Assembly (NCBI RefSeq): GCF_910594985.1 | Contig: NZ_CAJVCE010000011.1 | Span: 182,192-246,191, forward strand | Origin: Paenibacillus allorhizosphaerae | Lineage (GTDB): Bacteria > Bacillota > Bacilli > Paenibacillales > NBRC-103111 | Direction of reading: 5' to 3' | DNA: 64,000 nucleotides | Shown: piece after piece, positions 1 through 9,034 of the stretch | Numbering within the stretch: position 1 is the stretch's first letter | Layout of the letters: each line of letters begins with the position of its first letter | Position numbers and translations under genes: made by a program | The notes under the pieces: model-generated | Told to the model about the DNA's origin: nothing | Databases searched by the model: none | What the model saw: the letters and a program-made list of their open reading frames with translations, nothing else

Positions 1-1365
1 CGGGAGAAAGACATCGTCCGAATCCAAAAATGCGACGTATTGGCCTTTGGCGAAACGAATGCCCGTATTTCTAGCCTCGGAAGGACCGCTGTTTTTTTGG
101 TACACATACCGGACGCGCGTGTCGTACGACTGAACCACTTTGGCCGTGTTATCCGTCGACCCGTCGTCAACGACAATGACTTCGAAATCTTTGTATGTTT
201 GCTTCAGGACGCTCTCAATCGCTCGGCCGACATATTGATCGCGGTTGTACGTCGGGATAATAACGCTGAAAAAAGGGACTTCGCGTTCCCGGGCTTCATG
301 GGTATGGATAATCCGGTCGAACAGTTGCTCCAGTTTGCCGATTTGTGCTTTCCGGTTGAACTCGGACTCGATTTTGGTTCGCGCATTCCAGCCTAGCTGC
401 TGCCAGGTTTCCGGCTGTCGAATGACCCCGATCAGTTTATCGGCCAGTTTCTTCGAGCTGTTCTCGGCAACCAAGTGTCCGTTTATCCCGTCATCAATCA
501 ATTCGGGGATGCCGGCGTGGAAGGTCGATATGACGGGAAGTCCGCAAGCCATCGCTTCTTTCAGCGCATTAGGAATGCCTTCCTGGTTGCCCATACTGTC
601 TTTTTTGCTCGGAAGACAGAAAAGATGGGCTTTCTCTAATTGCTCGGCTACCTCCTGATGCGATAAAGCTCCTTTAAACTCAATATGGTTTTCCAAACGC
701 AGCGACTTGCTCAATTGCTGCAGCCTTCTTCTTAATCTCCCGTCCCCGATCATGATGAGTTTGGTTTGCGGGAACTGCCGATGCACTTGCCGGAATGCCC
801 TGATCAGTACGTCGGGTCCTTTCTTTGCCACCAGGCGGCCTACGTAAACGATGTTCACCGGCCCTTCCTCCGGAAAAAATCTTTCCTTATAAGTGAATTG
901 CTCCACATCGATACCGCTGTAATACACTTCGATTTTGTCGGCCGGACAGCCGTGCTTGATTAATTCCCTTTTCATGGCTTGGCAGGGGACGGTAAAGCAA
1001 TCTCCTATTTTAAACAAGCGCTGCAGCGACGTTCTGTGCTTCTTCATTATATTGGAACCGGGCGTATCGTAACCGTGAAACGAAGTGACGAGCGGGACTT
1101 TCCATTTTTGCTTGAAGGGGATCATCCGTATGCCTGATGGAGCAAAACGGGCATGGATGAGCTGAAACGAACGATTTTGCAGCATCATGTTCAATTTCAC
1201 GAACCGGGGGTCGATATGGACTTGTGCATGAGGAAATCGGTGTTCGTTCAGCCGCTTCCGGCAAAAGACGTAAGGATCGTATTTTTTCATTTGCCGGATT
1301 TCTCCGTAAATAAATGTTTCGCTGATCGGTAAAAAGGTGGATCGTATAACAGCTATACGGTTCAA
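1..1365 (-). CDS. Fused GT4-GT2 glycosyltransferase, 3' end outside window
   Basis: This bifunctional glycosyltransferase runs off the left edge; 455 codons are visible without a stop. A TTG start at 1365 follows a strong AAGGGAGG ribosome binding site. Residues about 1-345 form a GT4 (GT-B fold) enzyme, with SFHGYD, YVGRLVAKKGPDVL and the retaining-enzyme EX7E region NQEGIPNALKEAMACGLP. From residue 363 a GT2 (GT-A fold) domain begins with FSVIIPTYNRD, followed by VVDDGSTDNT and the metal-binding FLDSDD. The N-terminus closely resembles the separate GT4 protein at 2571-3653 (SETFIY, RKR, IHARF, SFHG), so the two are paralogs. It is divergent from the CotS-like gene. The likely role is building a surface or spore polysaccharide in the cytoplasm; the sugars cannot be told. 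Confidence 0.85.
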   Translation of the reverse strand, partial: MNRIAVIRSTFLPISETFIYGEIRQMKKYDPYVFCRKRLNEHRFPHAQVHIDPRFVKLNMMLQNRSFQLIHARFAPSGIRMIPFKQKWKVPLVTSFHGYDTPGSNIMKKHRTSLQRLFKIGDCFTVPCQAMKRELIKHGCPADKIEVYYSGIDVEQFTYKERFFPEEGPVNIVYVGRLVAKKGPDVLIRAFRQVHRQFPQTKLIMIGDGRLRRRLQQLSKSLRLENHIEFKGALSHQEVAEQLEKAHLFCLPSKKDSMGNQEGIPNALKEAMACGLPVISTFHAGIPELIDDGINGHLVAENSSKKLADKLIGVIRQPETWQQLGWNARTKIESEFNRKAQIGKLEQLFDRIIHTHEAREREVPFFSVIIPTYNRDQYVGRAIESVLKQTYKDFEVIVVDDGSTDNTAKVVQSYDTRVRYVYQKNSGPSEARNTGIRFAKGQYVAFLDSDDVFLP

Positions 1366-1508
1366 CGAAGAGCCTCCCTTACCTATTGATGGTTTCTTAT
1401 AATCTTATTCTTCTAGGGATTTGGATGTATAGACGACCGTGGAGAAAATACGGTGATTTATCAATAGGAGGCATTTGTCAGCAGGGGAGCTTTGCCCACA
1501 CATTATAT

Positions 1509-2555
1509 ATGTACGTGAATACTGTGTTAGGGAAATCAATAAAAGCAACGGAGGCGGGGACACTGGAGGAGCTATTGCGGCAAGTGCAGAGGGAGTTCGG
1601 ATTCAAAGCCCAGACCTGGAACTTACTCAAACATATAGCCCAGTCCAGCCTGGTTGCTCGAATCATTGCAAAAGACGGCAAAAGCTATTTGCTTAAAAGC
1701 CTCTTTATCCCTGAGGAACGCCAGCACTTTATTGTGAAGTCCGAGCAGCTGTTGGCACAGGAAGGAGTGAAGCTTGCACGTCCGATAAGCACGGTGAACG
1801 GAGACCCGTTCATGATCTATAACCAAATGCCGTACGTGTTATATGAATGGATTGATGGCAAACCTGGCGTACTCCGCAATCGCAGCGCCTTTACGGCGCT
1901 CATTCAAGTGATGGCCCGGTTTCATAAGCGGTCCAGCCGGGTGGTTTATCCGGATGATGTCACCGTATACGGGCACCTGCATTGGGAAAAAGAATACCGG
2001 GAACGCATTCACTCCATGAAGCGTTGGTCTCTGGCCAACGCATCGCCGAAATCGCCTCAAAAGCACATGCTGCGCCACTTTCTACCGTTTTTTGAGGAAA
2101 TGGCCGAAAGAGCGCTGAAGGAGCTGATGAAAAGCGATTACGAGAACTACATTAACGGACATGTTGCCGCCAAAAGTTTGATCCATGGAGACTATCACCA
2201 AAAGAATCTCATTAACCGTAAGGGAGAGTGGATTCTGATCGACTTTGAAGACGTTCGTTACGATTTTCCCTCGAAAGATATGCTGCGCCTTTACGGCATG
2301 TATACCAGAAGACATCCTTTCGATGCCAAAACATTCAACGGCATGATGGAAGCGTATTACAGCAAACATCCGCTGCCCGCAGGAGCCAAACATCTGATGC
2401 TCACCGATTTCCTATTCCCGCATATTGTCGAGAGAACGCTGCGCAAGAAGGATTACGTACACATGAGCCCGGAAATGCTGGAGCACCGATTGCAGCAGGA
2501 AAAGCGCAAAGCGATGTACGTATCCTCGATCTTGTCCGACAAACAGCGGCACTAA
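1509..2555 (+). CDS. CotS/YutH-family spore coat kinase-like protein
   Basis: The protein (348 residues from ATG 1509) belongs to the aminoglycoside-phosphotransferase/CotS superfamily. The Brenner-type catalytic motif LIHGDYHQKN lies near residue 224, followed by LIDFEDVRYD, which supplies the metal-binding Asp. In Bacillus, CotS and YutH are spore coat proteins of this fold. The reading frame is open back to 1386, but that start would leave only 20 bp to the divergent gene. ATG 1509 gives the usual CotS length and leaves room for promoters, though its ribosome binding site is poor, so the start is uncertain. The glycosyltransferases follow 15 bp downstream in the same direction, consistent with sporulation-time glycosylation. 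Whether it phosphorylates a sugar or is only structural is unknown. Confidence 0.75.
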   Translation: MYVNTVLGKSIKATEAGTLEELLRQVQREFGFKAQTWNLLKHIAQSSLVARIIAKDGKSYLLKSLFIPEERQHFIVKSEQLLAQEGVKLARPISTVNGDPFMIYNQMPYVLYEWIDGKPGVLRNRSAFTALIQVMARFHKRSSRVVYPDDVTVYGHLHWEKEYRERIHSMKRWSLANASPKSPQKHMLRHFLPFFEEMAERALKELMKSDYENYINGHVAAKSLIHGDYHQKNLINRKGEWILIDFEDVRYDFPSKDMLRLYGMYTRRHPFDAKTFNGMMEAYYSKHPLPAGAKHLMLTDFLFPHIVERTLRKKDYVHMSPEMLEHRLQQEKRKAMYVSSILSDKQRH

Positions 2556-2570
2556 GCCAAGGGGGTGATT

Positions 2571-3653
2571 ATGTTGAAGAAAATTGCTTTTGTTCGAACT
2601 CGTTATCTGCCTGCATCTGAAACGTTCATTTACGAAGAGTTGAAAAATATAAGAAGGTTTAAGGCAATCGTATTCGCGCGAAAAAGATTCAATTTGAAAC
2701 GGTTTCCGTTTCCGAGAATCAAACGTCTGCCCCGCAGCACAAAAAAACTGGTGCGAGCCTTCCGCAGGAAGCGAATCCGTCTCATCCACGCGCGCTTCGG
2801 TCCTGCAGGCATTCGCATGATGAAGGTGAAGCGCCGTCTTCGCATTCCGATGATTACGTCTTTTCACGGATTTGATTTGCCGGCCAAAATAAACCGCAAG
2901 AAAAAGTATTACCGCAAGCTGAGAAAGCTGTTCAAAGTCGGCAACAAGTTTACGGTTCCATCCCGGCAAATGAAACGGCAGCTACGGCGATACGGATGCC
3001 CGAAGAACAAAATTAAAATTATGTACAGCGGGATCAACGTGAAAAAATTCCGTTACATTAAACGCCACACCTCTACCAACAATGTGACGATCATCTCGGT
3101 AGGCCGGCTGCATAAAAAGAAAGGCTTCCGATATTTAATCCGCGCTTTCAAGAAAGTGCATGCAAAAGCACCGTCAAGCCGGTTAATTATCGTTGGCACC
3201 GGAGTGGAACGCAAGAACCTGAAGCGGCTCATCAAGAAGAAAAAGCTGAAGGGTTCCGTTCGCCTGAAAGGCTTTGTTCCCCACAAACGGCTGATGAGGT
3301 TATTGAAGCGCGCGGACATTTTCTGCTTGCCGTCCATCACGACCAAAGATGGAAATCATGAAGGCATCCCGAACGCGATTAAAGAAGCGATGGCAACGGG
3401 ACTTCCAATTGTCGCCACTCGTCACGGCGGTATCCCGGAGCTTGTCACCAACGGCCGTGAAGGGTTTCTGGTACCGGAAAAAAATGTGCGTAACTTGGCA
3501 AGAAAATTGAAGCACTTGGTCAAAAATCCGTCGTCACGGCTGAAGATGGGGAGAAGAGGGCACAGAAAAGTGGCAAAGCGGTTCAATTCGAGGAAACAAG
3601 TCAGAAGACTGGAATCCATTTATCGCCATTTAATTAAGAAGGGACGAAAATAA
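2571..3653 (+). CDS. GT4-family glycosyltransferase, extremely Lys/Arg-rich
   Basis: This GT-B fold glycosyltransferase (360 residues) has SFHGFD, IISVGRLHKKKGFRYLI and the EX7E donor-site region NHEGIPNAIKEAMATGLP, followed by GGIPELV. ATG 2571 has AAGGGGG at a good distance; a GTG at 2565 lies inside that site. By hand count about 109 of 360 residues (30%) are Lys or Arg, spread everywhere except around the EX7E segment, which is abnormal for a cytosolic enzyme. It is a paralog of the GT4 half of the protein at 1-1365, which is not so basic. Its stop is 2 bp before the next glycosyltransferase, so the pair is co-translated. It probably works on a highly anionic polymer or surface. Confidence 0.85.
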   Translation: MLKKIAFVRTRYLPASETFIYEELKNIRRFKAIVFARKRFNLKRFPFPRIKRLPRSTKKLVRAFRRKRIRLIHARFGPAGIRMMKVKRRLRIPMITSFHGFDLPAKINRKKKYYRKLRKLFKVGNKFTVPSRQMKRQLRRYGCPKNKIKIMYSGINVKKFRYIKRHTSTNNVTIISVGRLHKKKGFRYLIRAFKKVHAKAPSSRLIIVGTGVERKNLKRLIKKKKLKGSVRLKGFVPHKRLMRLLKRADIFCLPSITTKDGNHEGIPNAIKEAMATGLPIVATRHGGIPELVTNGREGFLVPEKNVRNLARKLKHLVKNPSSRLKMGRRGHRKVAKRFNSRKQVRRLESIYRHLIKKGRK

Positions 3654-3655
3654 TC

Positions 3656-4501
3656 ATGGATCAAACCGAAGGGCAGGCCAGAGCTCGGATTTCGGGAAAA
3701 AAATCGGGTAGAAAATCGCCTTTGGTTACCGTCGTGATTCCGACCTACAACCGCGCCAAATTCATCAAACGGGGGATCAAGAGCATCTTACGCCAAACAA
3801 CCGGCCGTTGGAGGTTGCTCATCTTGGATGACGGTTCTACCGACAAAACGGCGAAAGTCGTCAAACCGTTCTTGAAAGATCCCCGAATTCGCTACGTCAG
3901 ACGCAGAAAGAACCGGGGTGTGTCCGCAACGCTGAATCGCGCCTTATCCATGGTCAAAACCAAATATTTTTCGCAGCTGGATGCGGATGACTGGTATGAG
4001 CGCCGTACGCTGGCGACCTGCCTGAAAAAGATGAGGAAGTCGAGCCGCAAAGTCGCTGTCGTTTATGGAAACGAGAAAGTATGGAAATTGAAGAAAGGCA
4101 GGCCGAGATATAAAGGCACGAAGGTCAAGCGTCAAATTCACGGCAAATACGACTTTATTACGTTCCACCCGATGATCTATCCGCGGTTTTACCGGACCCA
4201 GGCGCTCCGCAGCGTCGGAGGCTGGTCCACGAAGGTGCCCCAAGGCGGCCGCTTTGCCGAAGACAGGCAAATTTTGCTTAAGCTGGCGGGACGCTATAAA
4301 TTCAAAGCGGCGCACAAAGCGTTATATAACCGGTTGCGGCACAAGAACAACAATTCGAGGATTCAAAACCGGAAGAAATACGCCAAAGTAACCAAGTACC
4401 TGTACAAAACCGCTTTAAAACGTTGGGGCAACCGGTATAAAGCGAAGTTCGTCTGGAAGAAAGGCCGGCTGAAAGTAGGCCGGATCGTCAGAAGACGTTA
4501 A
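3656..4501 (+). CDS. GT2-family glycosyltransferase, extremely Lys/Arg-rich
   Basis: This GT-A fold glycosyltransferase (281 residues) starts at ATG 3656 behind AGAAGGGA. Residues about 22-130 carry TVVIPTYNRAKFI, ILDDGSTDKT and the metal-binding SQLDADDWYERR, typical of inverting family 2 enzymes. A later AEDRQILLKLAGRY region resembles the usual catalytic-base helix. Like the preceding GT4 protein it is extraordinarily basic: about 81 of 281 residues (29%) are Lys or Arg by hand count. The GT4 gene ends 2 bp upstream and a GT-D protein follows 27 bp downstream, giving one operon. Together this pair mirrors the two halves of the fused enzyme at 1-1365. Donor and acceptor sugars are unknown. 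Confidence 0.85.
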   Translation: MDQTEGQARARISGKKSGRKSPLVTVVIPTYNRAKFIKRGIKSILRQTTGRWRLLILDDGSTDKTAKVVKPFLKDPRIRYVRRRKNRGVSATLNRALSMVKTKYFSQLDADDWYERRTLATCLKKMRKSSRKVAVVYGNEKVWKLKKGRPRYKGTKVKRQIHGKYDFITFHPMIYPRFYRTQALRSVGGWSTKVPQGGRFAEDRQILLKLAGRYKFKAAHKALYNRLRHKNNNSRIQNRKKYAKVTKYLYKTALKRWGNRYKAKFVWKKGRLKVGRIVRRR

Positions 4502-4528
4502 AAAACGATAGAATAGCGGGGAACAGCG

Positions 4529-5389
4529 ATGGGCAGAGACCAGCAAAACTGGTTGTCGACTTTGGAAGTGATTGAGGAGATCGAAAAGGCCATGGAACAG
4601 AAAAAGCCTCTCTCCGTTGTCCGTGTCGGTGACGGGGAGAATCTCTGCCTGGCCCAATATAAGGTGTGGCCGATACGGAAAGTTCTTGCTACACGCTGGG
4701 CCAGATTGTCGCGCAGCACGAATTGGAAAGGGGTTCGCCTGCCGAATATCGAGCTGCGCGACAGTTTGATCAAATCGATCAAAAAAGCGGACATTGTCGG
4801 CATACCTTACCGAAACGATAAGGAAATATTGGCGGAGCAGCATCAATATTTGCGTCCTTTGACAGATGCCTGCTTCGGCAGATTCGATATCGAGCCCGCC
4901 AAGCTTTGCCATACGTTTATTAACCGGCACATGGTCGAGTACTTGCAATTTTGGGAAATGCTGCGAGGCAAACGCGTCGTCGTCATTTCCCGGTGGGCCA
5001 ATCAGTTCAAGCGGTTGGTCGGGAAAAAATACGGCGATTTCGACATCGAGATCGTTAAAACGATCCGGATCGACCGCTATGAAGAAATACCTGCGGTGGT
5101 GCAAAAGATGAAATCGGTGGAATGCGATATCGTCTTTATTTCCGCAGGCGTCAACGCCGTCATTTTGGCGCAAAAGCTGGCGGAAAAGCAGGGAAGGGTT
5201 GCTGTTGACTTCGGCAAATCCGCAATATTTATGATCAAAGGGAACCCGAAAGTCCGGGCATGGAGTCCGAAGCGTGACGGCGGCAAGCGAATACCGGAGA
5301 AGCCTTCGGTAGAAGCGGAAGCGCAAATATCCGCAGAGCGGTCCGACGAAACGGAAGATCCGGGCACCGTCCCTCCGTCTTCCGATTGA
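4529..5389 (+). CDS. GT-D fold glycosyltransferase-like protein
   Basis: The 286-residue protein starts at ATG 4529 after GGGGAAC. The N-terminal SVVRVGDGENLCLAQ and the later VFISAGVNAVILAQKLAEKQ with AVDFGKSA match the GT-D (GT-D-like) glycosyltransferase fold, in which a DxE motif replaces the usual DxD; here it is the Asp-Gly-Glu of VGDGEN. Such proteins occur with surface glycan clusters in Firmicutes. The C-terminal about 45 residues are low-complexity, rich in Pro, Glu and Ser, and probably disordered. It sits between the GT2 gene and UDP-glucose dehydrogenase, so it likely adds a sugar to the same glycan. Fold assignment is by motif recognition only. Confidence 0.7.
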   Translation: MGRDQQNWLSTLEVIEEIEKAMEQKKPLSVVRVGDGENLCLAQYKVWPIRKVLATRWARLSRSTNWKGVRLPNIELRDSLIKSIKKADIVGIPYRNDKEILAEQHQYLRPLTDACFGRFDIEPAKLCHTFINRHMVEYLQFWEMLRGKRVVVISRWANQFKRLVGKKYGDFDIEIVKTIRIDRYEEIPAVVQKMKSVECDIVFISAGVNAVILAQKLAEKQGRVAVDFGKSAIFMIKGNPKVRAWSPKRDGGKRIPEKPSVEAEAQISAERSDETEDPGTVPPSSD

Positions 5390-5429
5390 GTGCGGCCGGA
5401 CACGACGTTATTGCAAAGGAGAGAGAGAC

Positions 5430-6761
5430 TTGAAAGTTACTGTCGTCGGTTCGGGATACGTCGGTACGACAACGGCTCTCGTACTCGCCGGTCTTGGACA
5501 TCAAGTAATCGGTTATGATATCGACGCCGGCAAAGTCGAGAGGCTGAATGACGGTGAGCTGCCGTTTACGGAACCCGGACTGGACCAGATGCTCCGGGAC
5601 CTGCTCGGAAGCGGGCGAATTACGTTCACTTCCGACAGCCGGAGCGCCGTGACGGAAAGCGAAATCTTGATGATTTCGGTCGGGACACCATCGATGCCAA
5701 ACGGCGGCGCCGACCTAACGTATTTGCGTCAAGTGTTGGATACGATCGCAGCGCATATCGATGGACCGAAAATCGTTGTCACGAAAAGTACGGTGCCGAT
5801 CGGCACGAATCGCTGGATGAAGCAGCGGCTCTCGGATATCATCGATACGCAGAAATATCCGGTTGAGGTCATATCGAACCCGGAATTTTTACGGGAGGGC
5901 GAAGCGCTGTACGATTCGCTCCATCCGTCCAGAACGGTGATCGGCGGGGAGAACGAGTCCGCGATGGAACAAGTGAAGAAGCTGTACGAATCGTTGCAAA
6001 CAACTTATCTCGTCTGCAACTATGAAACGGCTGAAATGATCAAATACGCCTCAAACGGTTTCCTGGCCGCCAAAATTTCGTTCATTAACGAAATCGCCAG
6101 GTTGGCCGACCGGGTAGGGGCGGATATACGAGGGGTAGCCAAAGGAATGGGTATGGATCCTCGCATATCGCCACACCACTTGTATGCCGGGATCGGGTAC
6201 GGCGGCTCCTGCTTTCCGAAGGATGTCGACGAACTGCTTTACTTCGGCAGCCAGCAGAAGACGGAATTGCACTTGCTCCGTCAGGTCAAGCGAATTAACG
6301 ATTCGCAAATCGCCTGGTTTGCCGATAAGATGCAATCGATCCTTCCGTTGGAGGGCAAACGGATCGCCGTGCTGGGCGTCGCTTTTAAGGAAAATACGGA
6401 CGATCAACGGGAATCTCCGGGCATCAAGATGATCGAGCAATTATTAGGTCGGGGCGTGCAGGAAATCCGCGTCATCGATCCGACGGTTGCTTCTTTGGAG
6501 CAAATTCATTGGAGCAAAGGATTCGATCGCACGCAGTTGTCGAGAGTGGGCGTGTTGACGGATGCCCGGGAAGCGGTTGCGGGCGCTCATGCGGTTGTGC
6601 TCGCGACCCCTTGGCCGCAATTTGCCGACTATCCGTGGGAAGAATGGGCGCAAATCGCCGAAAGCACCTACTTCTTCGACGGACGCAACTATCTCGATCC
6701 TGTGGAAATGCGCAGCAAAGGCTGGCATTTCACGGGCATCGCCAGAGGTGAAACGACATGA
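5430..6761 (+). CDS. ugd: UDP-glucose 6-dehydrogenase
   Basis: The enzyme oxidises UDP-glucose to UDP-glucuronate with two NAD+ in the cytoplasm. The 443-residue protein has the N-terminal dinucleotide-binding VVGSGYVGTTTALVLA, the STVPIGT and NPEFLREG segments, and the catalytic-cysteine signature GYGGSCFPKDVDEL with Cys261. A C-terminal UDP-binding domain holds VLGVAFKENTDDQRESP. Length and domain order match TuaD/Ugd proteins. The TTG start at 5430 follows AAAGGAGAG. It overlaps the epimerase gene by 4 bp (ATGA), implying translational coupling. UDP-glucuronate, or the galacturonate made from it, is therefore a likely donor for the neighbouring glycosyltransferases. It could equally accept another UDP-hexose. 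Confidence 0.9.
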   Translation: MKVTVVGSGYVGTTTALVLAGLGHQVIGYDIDAGKVERLNDGELPFTEPGLDQMLRDLLGSGRITFTSDSRSAVTESEILMISVGTPSMPNGGADLTYLRQVLDTIAAHIDGPKIVVTKSTVPIGTNRWMKQRLSDIIDTQKYPVEVISNPEFLREGEALYDSLHPSRTVIGGENESAMEQVKKLYESLQTTYLVCNYETAEMIKYASNGFLAAKISFINEIARLADRVGADIRGVAKGMGMDPRISPHHLYAGIGYGGSCFPKDVDELLYFGSQQKTELHLLRQVKRINDSQIAWFADKMQSILPLEGKRIAVLGVAFKENTDDQRESPGIKMIEQLLGRGVQEIRVIDPTVASLEQIHWSKGFDRTQLSRVGVLTDAREAVAGAHAVVLATPWPQFADYPWEEWAQIAESTYFFDGRNYLDPVEMRSKGWHFTGIARGETT

Positions 6762-7714
6762 ACATTGTGGTTACCGGGGCGGCGGGTTTTATCGGGTCGC
6801 ATTTATGTGAAGCATTGCTCAGTCAGGGTCATCTCGTGAAAGGCATTGACCAGCTACAACCGGCGTCTGCTCTGAAGATCAAGGAAGACAACTTGAAAAA
6901 CGTGCTGGCGCATCCGAACTTTGAATGGCAGCCCGCCGACCTGCTCGGCATGGATTTGGACCGCGAGATTGACAAGGCCGATATCGTGTTTCATCTGGCG
7001 GGTCTGGCCGGCGTCCGCAACAGCTGGGGAAAGACTTTCGCCGATTACTTGCAGGCAAACATTTTGCTTACGCAAAAAATTCTCGAAGCGTGCAAGCAAG
7101 CTTCCAGGCTCAAAAAGCTGGTCTTCGCTTCATCCTCCTCCGTCTATGGCGGAGGAGGCGGGCAATATAATTCCGAGTCATCGCCGACACAACCCATCTC
7201 CCCATACGGGTTAACGAAACTGGCAGGAGAGCAGCTTTGCTATCTTTACCATAAACAATACGGGGTTCCGTATACAGCGTTACGATATTTTACCGTGTAC
7301 GGGCCGAGGCAGCGCCCGGACATGGGCTTTCATCGTTTTATGAGGAACGCGTGGCTGGGACAGCCGCTGTTGATATACGGCAACGGAGAACAAACGCGCG
7401 ACTATACGTATGTAAGCGACTTGGTTGACGCCAATATCAAAGCGATGCACTATGCCAAGCACGGCACGGTGTTTAATATCGGCGGCACCGAAACGGCGTC
7501 AATCAATGAAGTGGTGCAAAAAATCGAACGGCTTGCCGGGAAACCGCTGAACATCACGTATTCGCCGGAACAGCCGGGAGACCCGTTCGCAACCAGAGCC
7601 GATATTGCGCTGGCAAGCGCGGAGCTTGGATATCAACCGAAGGTTTCGCTGGACCAAGGCTTGGGGGAGCAATGGAGTTATATTACCGCGCTTTATGAAA
7701 ACCAAAATCCGTAA
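6758..7714 (+). CDS. NAD-dependent nucleotide-sugar epimerase (extended SDR)
   Basis: This 318-residue extended short-chain dehydrogenase/reductase has VTGAAGFIGSHL at the N-terminus for NAD binding, FASSSSVYGGGG supplying the catalytic Ser, and the YxxxK pair Tyr150/Lys154 in SPYGLTKLAGEQ. The later segments YTYVSDLVDAN and FNIGGTE are typical of UDP-hexose and UDP-hexuronate 4-epimerases. Its ATG overlaps the ugd stop, which favours action on the ugd product, that is UDP-glucuronate to UDP-galacturonate. UDP-glucose 4-epimerase activity cannot be excluded from sequence alone. Confidence 0.85.
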   Translation: MNIVVTGAAGFIGSHLCEALLSQGHLVKGIDQLQPASALKIKEDNLKNVLAHPNFEWQPADLLGMDLDREIDKADIVFHLAGLAGVRNSWGKTFADYLQANILLTQKILEACKQASRLKKLVFASSSSVYGGGGGQYNSESSPTQPISPYGLTKLAGEQLCYLYHKQYGVPYTALRYFTVYGPRQRPDMGFHRFMRNAWLGQPLLIYGNGEQTRDYTYVSDLVDANIKAMHYAKHGTVFNIGGTETASINEVVQKIERLAGKPLNITYSPEQPGDPFATRADIALASAELGYQPKVSLDQGLGEQWSYITALYENQNP

Positions 7715-7735
7715 TTTTTGAACGGAGGTTATGCG

Positions 7736-8893
7736 ATGATCGGAATACTATATCCGCCCTCGCTCCTGAAGCGGCTCATGAGCGGTCAAAGCAGCTTTGA
7801 GAAGCCGGCCTTTTACATCGCAGCAGCCCGCAAAGAGGGAGAAGAAATCATTTTCTTTTCGCTGTTTGATATCCATTGGAGCAAAAACACGGTGCTGGGC
7901 TGGACGGGAACCGCTCGAGTGGAGAGGCCGCTGCCCGCTGTCATCATCAATCGAACGAGAACGAATCTCCTGTACGTCAAAAGGGCGATCTTGCGTTTGA
8001 AACAGATGGGAAAAGTCATTTTCAACCAGCATAATGTCGTTTCCAAACTGAGAATTCATCGCATTTTATCCGAAAACGAATTGCTGCTGCCGCATCTGCC
8101 GATGACCGACGATGTGACCTACGATTCGGTGAAACAGCTTTTGGATCAAAACGCATGTCTGTTTTTGAAGCCGCGCACCTCGTCCGTCGGGAATGGAATT
8201 ATTCGCGTCCGCAAAGAGAACGAGGACATGATTGCGGAAATCAACATGCTCGGGCGGACGAAGCGGAAAAAAGTAGGGATTCACCAGCTCGTCAACATCG
8301 TCAAAGCGAAGAAACAAAATTACTTGGTGCAGCAGGGAATTGCGATGATGAAGTACAAGGACAGCCCGGTCGATTTCCGGGTATCGGTGCAAAAGAACGG
8401 CAGCGGCGTTTGGCAGTATACCGGCATGGTGGGAAAAGTGGCGAGAAAGGGAGCCATCGTCACCAATATTCACTGCGGAGGAGACTCGCTGAAAGCGTCC
8501 GAGTTGTTCGAGCATTGGGGCTGGAACGCGGCAGGCGTCGAGCAGAAAATCGCCAGAATGGCGCTCCGTATCGCATCCACGCTGGATGAAGAACTGCCTC
8601 ACATTGCCGATCTGGGACTGGACATCGCCATCGATGAGGCGCAGCATCCGTGGCTCATCGAGGTGAATTTCCGGGATTTGCGGATCACATTCCAAATTGC
8701 GGGGGAAAGGGAGAAATGGCGGGCTACCTTTGCGACTCCGGTGAAGTATGCCGCGTATCTCAACCGTCAAATCAAAGCGCGGGAGCGGATGAACCGGCGG
8801 GCGCAGAACGCGGCGGTCGCCGCGAAGGGCACGGCAGGGGAGTCCGGTGCCGTGCCCGCAGACCGCCCGGGAGCGGAACCTGCGCTGCCGTAA
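7736..8893 (+). CDS. YheC/YheD-family ATP-grasp protein
   Basis: The 385-residue protein belongs to the YheC/YheD endospore coat-associated family, which has an ATP-grasp fold. Visible features are LFLKPRTSSVGNGIIRV, a nucleotide-binding region near residue 140; VDFRVSVQKNGSGVWQYTGM; and the metal-binding end VNFRDLRITF, where a typical ATP-grasp would have E-x-N. The start is ATG 7736 with GGAGG eight bases upstream; a TTG at 7718 lies before that site. The last 40 residues are low-complexity, rich in Ala and Arg. In Bacillus the relatives are spore coat-associated. It closes the sugar operon, followed by a terminator hairpin. Ligase activity is presumed, not shown. Confidence 0.75.
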   Translation: MIGILYPPSLLKRLMSGQSSFEKPAFYIAAARKEGEEIIFFSLFDIHWSKNTVLGWTGTARVERPLPAVIINRTRTNLLYVKRAILRLKQMGKVIFNQHNVVSKLRIHRILSENELLLPHLPMTDDVTYDSVKQLLDQNACLFLKPRTSSVGNGIIRVRKENEDMIAEINMLGRTKRKKVGIHQLVNIVKAKKQNYLVQQGIAMMKYKDSPVDFRVSVQKNGSGVWQYTGMVGKVARKGAIVTNIHCGGDSLKASELFEHWGWNAAGVEQKIARMALRIASTLDEELPHIADLGLDIAIDEAQHPWLIEVNFRDLRITFQIAGEREKWRATFATPVKYAAYLNRQIKARERMNRRAQNAAVAAKGTAGESGAVPADRPGAEPALP

Positions 8894-8910
8894 CGACCTC
8901 CGGCAAAGTC

Positions 8911-8950
8911 AAAAAAAATCTTCCTCAGCATAACGTGAGGAGGATTTTTT
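8911..8950. terminator. Bidirectional terminator after sugar operon
   Basis: An A-run, a stem pairing AATCTTCCTCA with TGAGGAGGATT around an 8-nt loop, and a T-run form a hairpin usable from both strands. It ends the sugar cluster. Confidence 0.75.
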
Positions 8951-9001
8951 CGAGCGCCGAAGGACGAGCCTGGCCAAAGTATGTGCGCTGCGCTCGGCAG
9001 C

Positions 9002-9031
9002 AAAAAAAAACGGAGATGGTTAGCTCCGTTT
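9002..9031 (-). terminator. Terminator of the small-protein operon
   Basis: Read on the minus strand, AAACGGAG pairs with CTCCGTTT and is followed by a run of nine T. It lies just after the stop of the last minus-strand gene at 9035. Confidence 0.7.
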
Positions 9032-9034
9032 CCA

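Noticed and set aside
1386..1508. Extended N-terminus of the CotS-like protein from ATG 1386
   Set aside because: This would leave only 20 bp for two divergent promoters, and the added residues are not typical of the family.
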